DNA of 28,043 nucleotides from an uncultured Mollicutes bacterium (lineage in GTDB: Bacteria > Bacillota_I > Bacilli_A > ML615J-28 > CAG-313), in contig URLJ01000019.1 in NCBI GenBank assembly GCA_900548675.1, positions 1 through 28,043 on the forward strand, written 5' to 3'. Position numbers and translations under genes: made by a program. The notes below the pieces were generated by a model that was not told the DNA's origin, searched no databases, and worked only from the letters and a program-made list of their open reading frames with translations. This document shows, one piece after another, positions 24,277 to 28,043 of this stretch. Position 1 is the first letter of the stretch; every line of letters begins with the position of its first letter.

Positions 24277-25837
24277 CTTTTTCCTCCTCTTGAAATAAGA
24301 CATTATATTTTGGATCAGCTTCGCACAATTTTTCTTTAATTTCAATTGCTAGTTGCGTTAAAGCCGCTTGTTTTTGTTCTTCAGATATTTCACTTTCTTT
24401 AATACTATCCGCTCTCAAGGCCATCAAATGATCAAATGCTTCAGTGAATTCAGCACGCAATTTCTCTATATCCATATTTTGCTCTTCATTAAAATCAGAC
24501 AATATATCACTAGGATCGTCTTTTGGTTCATATTTTGTAAAGTTTTGAATGTTAGACATATCATCGGCCACTTTTTCTTCTTTGGCAGCGTTTAATGTTG
24601 TTTTATCTCTTTCTTCTTTAGCTTTTTCAAGATTATCTTTTAACTCTTGCGGTTCCTTATTGCTGCGCCATTCTGCTAAAAGTATTTTTGCTTCTCTTTT
24701 TAAAATCGTATAGTCATTTGGTATTTCTTTCATAATTACTTTTTCACGAAGTTTTTGCATTATTTCGCCAATGAAAGTACCACTAACACCACCAGCTAAA
24801 CTAACCAAATCAAATCCTTTAAACTCCATATCATTTATTGATTTAATCGGCATCGTTGCGGCATACTTTTCAATTAGTTTGGCCTGTGACTTATGGGCTT
24901 TAACAGTATAGGTATTAACTTTATCTGCAGCTAATAAAACATTTTTATCATAGTTAAAAACAATTATTCTTGTCATCGGAATACATTCCGTAGCATTGGC
25001 CACTTCTATTACCTTTTTGAAAAAGTTGATACGGTTTTTTTCAAAACAAGTATTTTCTGGAACACTGCCATAGCATTTATAACATAATGCGAATTTTTCA
25101 TTCGTGGTTAATTTTTTGTATTTTTTAGCTATTATTCTTAAACCTTCTTCATATGGATATAGTCCTTCGTTGGTACCTAAAGATACCATTTTTTTAACTG
25201 CTTTTTTTCCATATTGTGCATCAAAAATTTTTTCTAAACTAGTAGAAACCTTTTGTTCTGATACGTCAGGTAATAATTTTGTACATTTGTTTATTCCAAG
25301 TGAAGTATTAAAAGCGAAATGAAAATTGAAACGAGCCATTAATTCATATGCTCTTAAAATTCTCAACGGATCTTCTTGAAAACGTTTCTTTGGTTTTCCT
25401 ATTACTCTAATTGTTTTTTTCTCTAAGTCCTTTTTACCACCACATAAATCAACTATATCTAAGTTGTCTGTCATAGCTATAGCATTTATCGTGAAATCGC
25501 GGCGATTAACGTCTTCCATCAAATGCATTGAAAAATGAATCATATTAGGATTACGGGTTCTGTTGAGGTATGTTTCTTCTTTAAAGGTACTAATTTCATA
25601 TTTAAACTCCCCTTCAGTAAGTGTAACACACCCTCTACTTGCATATGTCATATCAACAGTAGGAAATTCTTGATAAATTTGTTCCGGTGTCGCAGAAGTT
25701 GCAATATCGATATCAGTAAAATCTTTCTTTAATAAATAATCGCGTACCACGCCACCAACAAAATACGCTTCATATGTCAATTCATTTAAACGTCTAACTA
25801 TTTCTTGTCCTCTTGTGAAATAAGCTTCTTTATCCAT
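24266..25837 (-). CDS. cca: CCA tRNA nucleotidyltransferase with acidic C-terminal extension
   Basis: This class II enzyme adds or repairs the 3' CCA of tRNAs from CTP and ATP without a template. In the head domain are GGVVRD (28-33), the catalytic D42 and D44 of TDIDIATSA, RRDFTINA (112-119) and the nucleotide-selecting E155, D156, R159 in EDPLRILRA. The body and tail helices follow to about residue 390. The total of 523 residues is over 100 more than the usual near-400. The excess is a C-terminal, Glu/Lys/Asp-rich segment (about 393-523) with likely helices and a disordered linker. AAGGAGG precedes the ATG. The gene lies between ychF and yhaM. A CCA-adding rather than A-adding or poly(A) role is inferred from the motif set. 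Confidence 0.92.
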   Translation of the reverse strand: MDKEAYFTRGQEIVRRLNELTYEAYFVGGVVRDYLLKKDFTDIDIATSATPEQIYQEFPTVDMTYASRGCVTLTEGEFKYEISTFKEETYLNRTRNPNMIHFSMHLMEDVNRRDFTINAIAMTDNLDIVDLCGGKKDLEKKTIRVIGKPKKRFQEDPLRILRAYELMARFNFHFAFNTSLGINKCTKLLPDVSEQKVSTSLEKIFDAQYGKKAVKKMVSLGTNEGLYPYEEGLRIIAKKYKKLTTNEKFALCYKCYGSVPENTCFEKNRINFFKKVIEVANATECIPMTRIIVFNYDKNVLLAADKVNTYTVKAHKSQAKLIEKYAATMPIKSINDMEFKGFDLVSLAGGVSGTFIGEIMQKLREKVIMKEIPNDYTILKREAKILLAEWRSNKEPQELKDNLEKAKEERDKTTLNAAKEEKVADDMSNIQNFTKYEPKDDPSDILSDFNEEQNMDIEKLRAEFTEAFDHLMALRADSIKESEISEEQKQAALTQLAIEIKEKLCEADPKYNVLFQEEEKDEI

Positions 25838-25890
25838 TTTGATTCCTCCTTCTTATTGATAATTTATATTTATAGTTTTTGTTTATTTAA

Positions 25891-26988
25891 TTAAACATTA
25901 AATCTAAATAGCATAATATCGCCATCTTGGACAACATATTCTTTTCCTTCTTGGCGAACCTTACCTGCTTCTTTTACTTTAAGTTGTGATCCATATGTCA
26001 TCAAATCATCATAACTCATTGTTTCAGCTTTTATAAAACCTCTTTCAAAATCGCTATGTATTATTCCTGCAACTTGTGGAGCTTTCATACCTTTTTTGAA
26101 AGTCCAAGCGCGGCACTCTTTTTCTCCAGCTGTAAAAAATGTTGCTAAGCCTAATAAATCATAGGCTTTTTTTACAAGTTCATCTAGACCACTTTTTTCT
26201 AAACCTAAATCATTTAGGAACATCGCTCTATCTTCTTCATCTAAAGCACATAATTCTTCTTCAATTTTCGCACTAATCATTACTACTTCAGATCCTTCTT
26301 TTGCAGCATAGGCTTTTACTTTTTCAACATATTCGTTTCCTGTTGCAATATCATTTTCTGAAACATTAGCGATATAAAGCATAGGTTTCATTGTTAAAAA
26401 ACTATAATTTTTAACAAATTCCTTTTCCTCAGGAGTTAGTATAGCTAAACGAGCAGGTAACCCTTTACTCAAAACATCATTTATTTTTGTTAATATTGTA
26501 AGTTCCATCATTGCATCGCTATTTGGTTCACAATGGGCTTTCTTTTCAATTTTAGGAAGACGTTTTTCTATTACTTCCATATCAGCTAAGATCAACTCAA
26601 GATTTATTATCTCAATATCTCTGATTGGATCTACACTTCCTTCAACATGTGTAATATTATCATCATTAAAACATCTAACTACTTCACATATCGCATCGAC
26701 GTCACGAATATGTGATAAAAATTGATTGCCAAGCCCTTCTCCATGACTTGCCCCTTTTACTAACCCTGCAATATCTGTAAAAGAAAATGAAGTAGGTACG
26801 ATACTTCTTGGATGAACAATATTGACAATATTATCTAATCTTTCATCTTTTACTTCAACAATTCCCACATTTGGTTCAATTGTTGCAAAAGGATAATTAG
26901 CACAAAAAGCATTTGCTTTAGTGATAGCATTAAATAAAGTTGACTTTCCTACATTTGGTAAACCAACTATTCCCGCTGTTAAACCCAT
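25891..26988 (-). CDS. ychF: Redox-regulated ATPase YchF (Obg-related P-loop protein)
   Basis: YchF is a universally conserved ribosome-associated P-loop NTPase that prefers ATP and is linked to stress responses and translation. The 365-residue protein has G1 GLPNVGKST (9-17), the YPFATIEPNVGIV switch region (32-44), G3 DIAGLVKGAS (72-81), the NVSE motif in YIANVSEND near 204 that replaces the GTP-specific NKxD, and the C-terminal TGS domain with FFTAGEKECRAWTF, HSDFERGFIKAE and VQDGDIMLFRFNV. AAGGAG precedes the start. It follows the zinc-ribbon membrane gene by 22 bases and precedes cca by 52. Confidence 0.97.
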   Translation of the reverse strand: MGLTAGIVGLPNVGKSTLFNAITKANAFCANYPFATIEPNVGIVEVKDERLDNIVNIVHPRSIVPTSFSFTDIAGLVKGASHGEGLGNQFLSHIRDVDAICEVVRCFNDDNITHVEGSVDPIRDIEIINLELILADMEVIEKRLPKIEKKAHCEPNSDAMMELTILTKINDVLSKGLPARLAILTPEEKEFVKNYSFLTMKPMLYIANVSENDIATGNEYVEKVKAYAAKEGSEVVMISAKIEEELCALDEEDRAMFLNDLGLEKSGLDELVKKAYDLLGLATFFTAGEKECRAWTFKKGMKAPQVAGIIHSDFERGFIKAETMSYDDLMTYGSQLKVKEAGKVRQEGKEYVVQDGDIMLFRFNV

Positions 26989-27010
26989 AATTTTTTCTCC
27001 TTAGTTCAAT

Positions 27011-27883
27011 TTATAATATTAGTATTAAAATAATTATTAAGTAAAGTACTATCCTAAATATTATATTAAAAGTTATATTTTTTTTATTAATAAAGTAAAA
27101 TATTGACATTGTATACTGCATAACAAAACTAGTAAACAATATTAGTATAACACTCAAGAAATTACCACTATTGAAAAAACCCAAACTTAAAAAATCCAAT
27201 AAAGTCCCCGAAAGTGTACCTATTCCTACCATTTGTGAAGTGGTTAAGAGGGTAGCATCATCTAAGGATTCGTACAAGCATTTTCTAAAAATATATTCCT
27301 CAATGAAAGCATAACAAATCATCACAGGAATTATTTTTATTAAGCCTAGTGATTCAGTTGCCAAAAACTCCTTATTAGGATTTACAATATAATTTTTGAA
27401 CAATGGTGGAATAAACGATATATTCGTCATCTTTGTTAAAAATACAAACAATCCTATAACAAAAGGTGCTACTGCTAATGATATAATTAATTTTTCTACA
27501 TTAATATTTTTTATTTCGGCTTTAATATTTTTCCATTCTATGATCATGATAATTATTGTTAAAACAATTCCCGTAATCAAAAGCGCATTAAGAGATGAAA
27601 ATAGAATCATTGCATCTGGTAGAAGTGTTCCTTCTTCTCCTATTTCTATGTTTGAATTTTTAGCTAAATACAATGCGCCAAATATTACTGTTAAAACAGC
27701 ATTAAATAAAAAAGCAATTCCTAAATAGAGGTATAAAAAGCACCGAAATTTCTTAACAGGGTTAATTAAAGTTTTTCCTGTTCTCAATAGCTCAGCAACT
27801 TCTTCACTATGTTCTCCACATCTTGTACAATATTCCTCATTATTATTTAATACTCGATAGCAATTTTTACATCTAATTTTCAT
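27011..27883 (-). CDS. Zinc-ribbon CPBP/ABI-like membrane protein, likely inactive
   Basis: The 290-residue protein begins with a zinc ribbon (C5-x2-C8 and C19-x2-C22, CKNCYRV...CTRCG), then about seven hydrophobic helices. EEYIFRKCLYESL near residues 195-207 is motif 1 (EExxxR) of the CPBP/ABI intramembrane protease family (Rce1-type). The second and third motifs need histidines, but no His occurs after residue 25, so the enzyme is probably inactive or the match is remote. I start at MKIRCKN because AGAGGCG lies 5 bases upstream; the open frame to 27922 lacks a ribosome site. It heads the operon with ychF, cca and yhaM, with a clear promoter. A role in membrane-protein processing or bacteriocin immunity is only a family inference. 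Confidence 0.75.
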   Translation of the reverse strand: MKIRCKNCYRVLNNNEEYCTRCGEHSEEVAELLRTGKTLINPVKKFRCFLYLYLGIAFLFNAVLTVIFGALYLAKNSNIEIGEEGTLLPDAMILFSSLNALLITGIVLTIIIMIIEWKNIKAEIKNINVEKLIISLAVAPFVIGLFVFLTKMTNISFIPPLFKNYIVNPNKEFLATESLGLIKIIPVMICYAFIEEYIFRKCLYESLDDATLLTTSQMVGIGTLSGTLLDFLSLGFFNSGNFLSVILILFTSFVMQYTMSIFYFINKKNITFNIIFRIVLYLIIILILIL

Positions 27884-27910
27884 AAAACGCCTCTTTTTTT
27901 CTGTATGATT

Positions 27911-27939
27911 AGTATACCACAAAACGACAAAATAGTAAA
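27911..27939 (-). promoter_or_regulatory. Vegetative promoter of the CPBP-like/ychF/cca/yhaM operon
   Basis: On the minus strand TTTACT (27934-27939), a 17-base spacer and TATACT (27911-27916) preceded by the extended TGG. The -10 is 27 bases from the start codon. Confidence 0.65.
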
Positions 27940-28030
27940 CTTATTAAATTGCTTTTTTTTACCAAGTGTGTTTATTTTATGATAATGTCTTAATGTTTAT
28001 TTTTAGAAAATGTCCCAACAATAAATATCA

Positions 28031-28039
28031 TGGTATAAT
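28031..28039 (+). promoter_or_regulatory. Candidate outward promoter at the right edge
   Basis: TGGTATAAT is a perfect -10 with extended TG at the very end of the window. The -35 is weak. It would drive a plus-strand gene beginning just outside, divergent from the CPBP-like operon. Confidence 0.45.
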
Positions 28040-28043
28040 ACAC

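Noticed and set aside
24277..24345. Upstream start for YhaM
   Set aside because: The extra 23 residues lie inside cca and the strong GAGGAGG site clearly serves the ATG at 24276.
27396..27728. 110-residue plus-strand frame
   Set aside because: Antisense of the membrane helices of the CPBP-like gene, which has its own promoter, ribosome site and zinc ribbon.

Overview
The window comes from a low-GC, AT-rich bacterium of the Firmicutes/Bacilli radiation. Gene order matches Bacillus blocks (comEA-comEC-holA-rpsT-gpr, pgsA-recA, mnmA-recD2). A spore protease (gpr) and a tiny YjcZ-type sporulation peptide point to an endospore former. Genes are tightly packed and several usual neighbours are missing (cinA, comEB, spoIIP, htrA), as expected for a streamlined Bacilli lineage close to the Mollicutes/Erysipelotrichia. 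That placement is inference. Of 24 genes called, 22 stop at TAA, one at TAG and one at TGA. Trp codons checked are TGG and no gene has an internal TGA, so the standard bacterial code applies.

Layout. 1-113: truncated short-repeat array at the window edge. 114-1725 (-): pgsA-recA. 1820-2986 (-): iron-dependent alcohol dehydrogenase with its own promoter. 3071-4627 (-): gpr followed by two small membrane-protein genes. 4779-5042 (+): rpsT with a textbook promoter. 5072-8822 (-): comEA, comEC, holA, giving DNA uptake and the replicative clamp loader. 8941-14696 (-): two very large exported proteins that are full-length tandem paralogs with PrsA/SurA-like N-terminal segments. 14951-15040 (+): YjcZ-like peptide. 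15225-19299 (+): walJ, rlmH, a two-domain membrane protein, uvrB. 19428-22931 (+): mnmA, recD2. 23043-23231 (+): small Cys/Met-rich membrane peptide. 23332-27883 (-): zinc-ribbon CPBP-like membrane protein, ychF, CCA-adding enzyme, yhaM. An outward promoter sits at the right edge.

Most genes are housekeeping: DNA repair and recombination (recA, uvrB, recD2), tRNA and rRNA maturation (mnmA, cca, rlmH), translation (rpsT, ychF), lipid synthesis (pgsA) and competence. The least explained content is the 5.7-kb pair of exported paralogs, one lipid-anchored and one TM-anchored with an inserted coiled coil. No tRNA, rRNA, CRISPR array or insertion sequence was found, and no gene-free stretch exceeds 300 bases.
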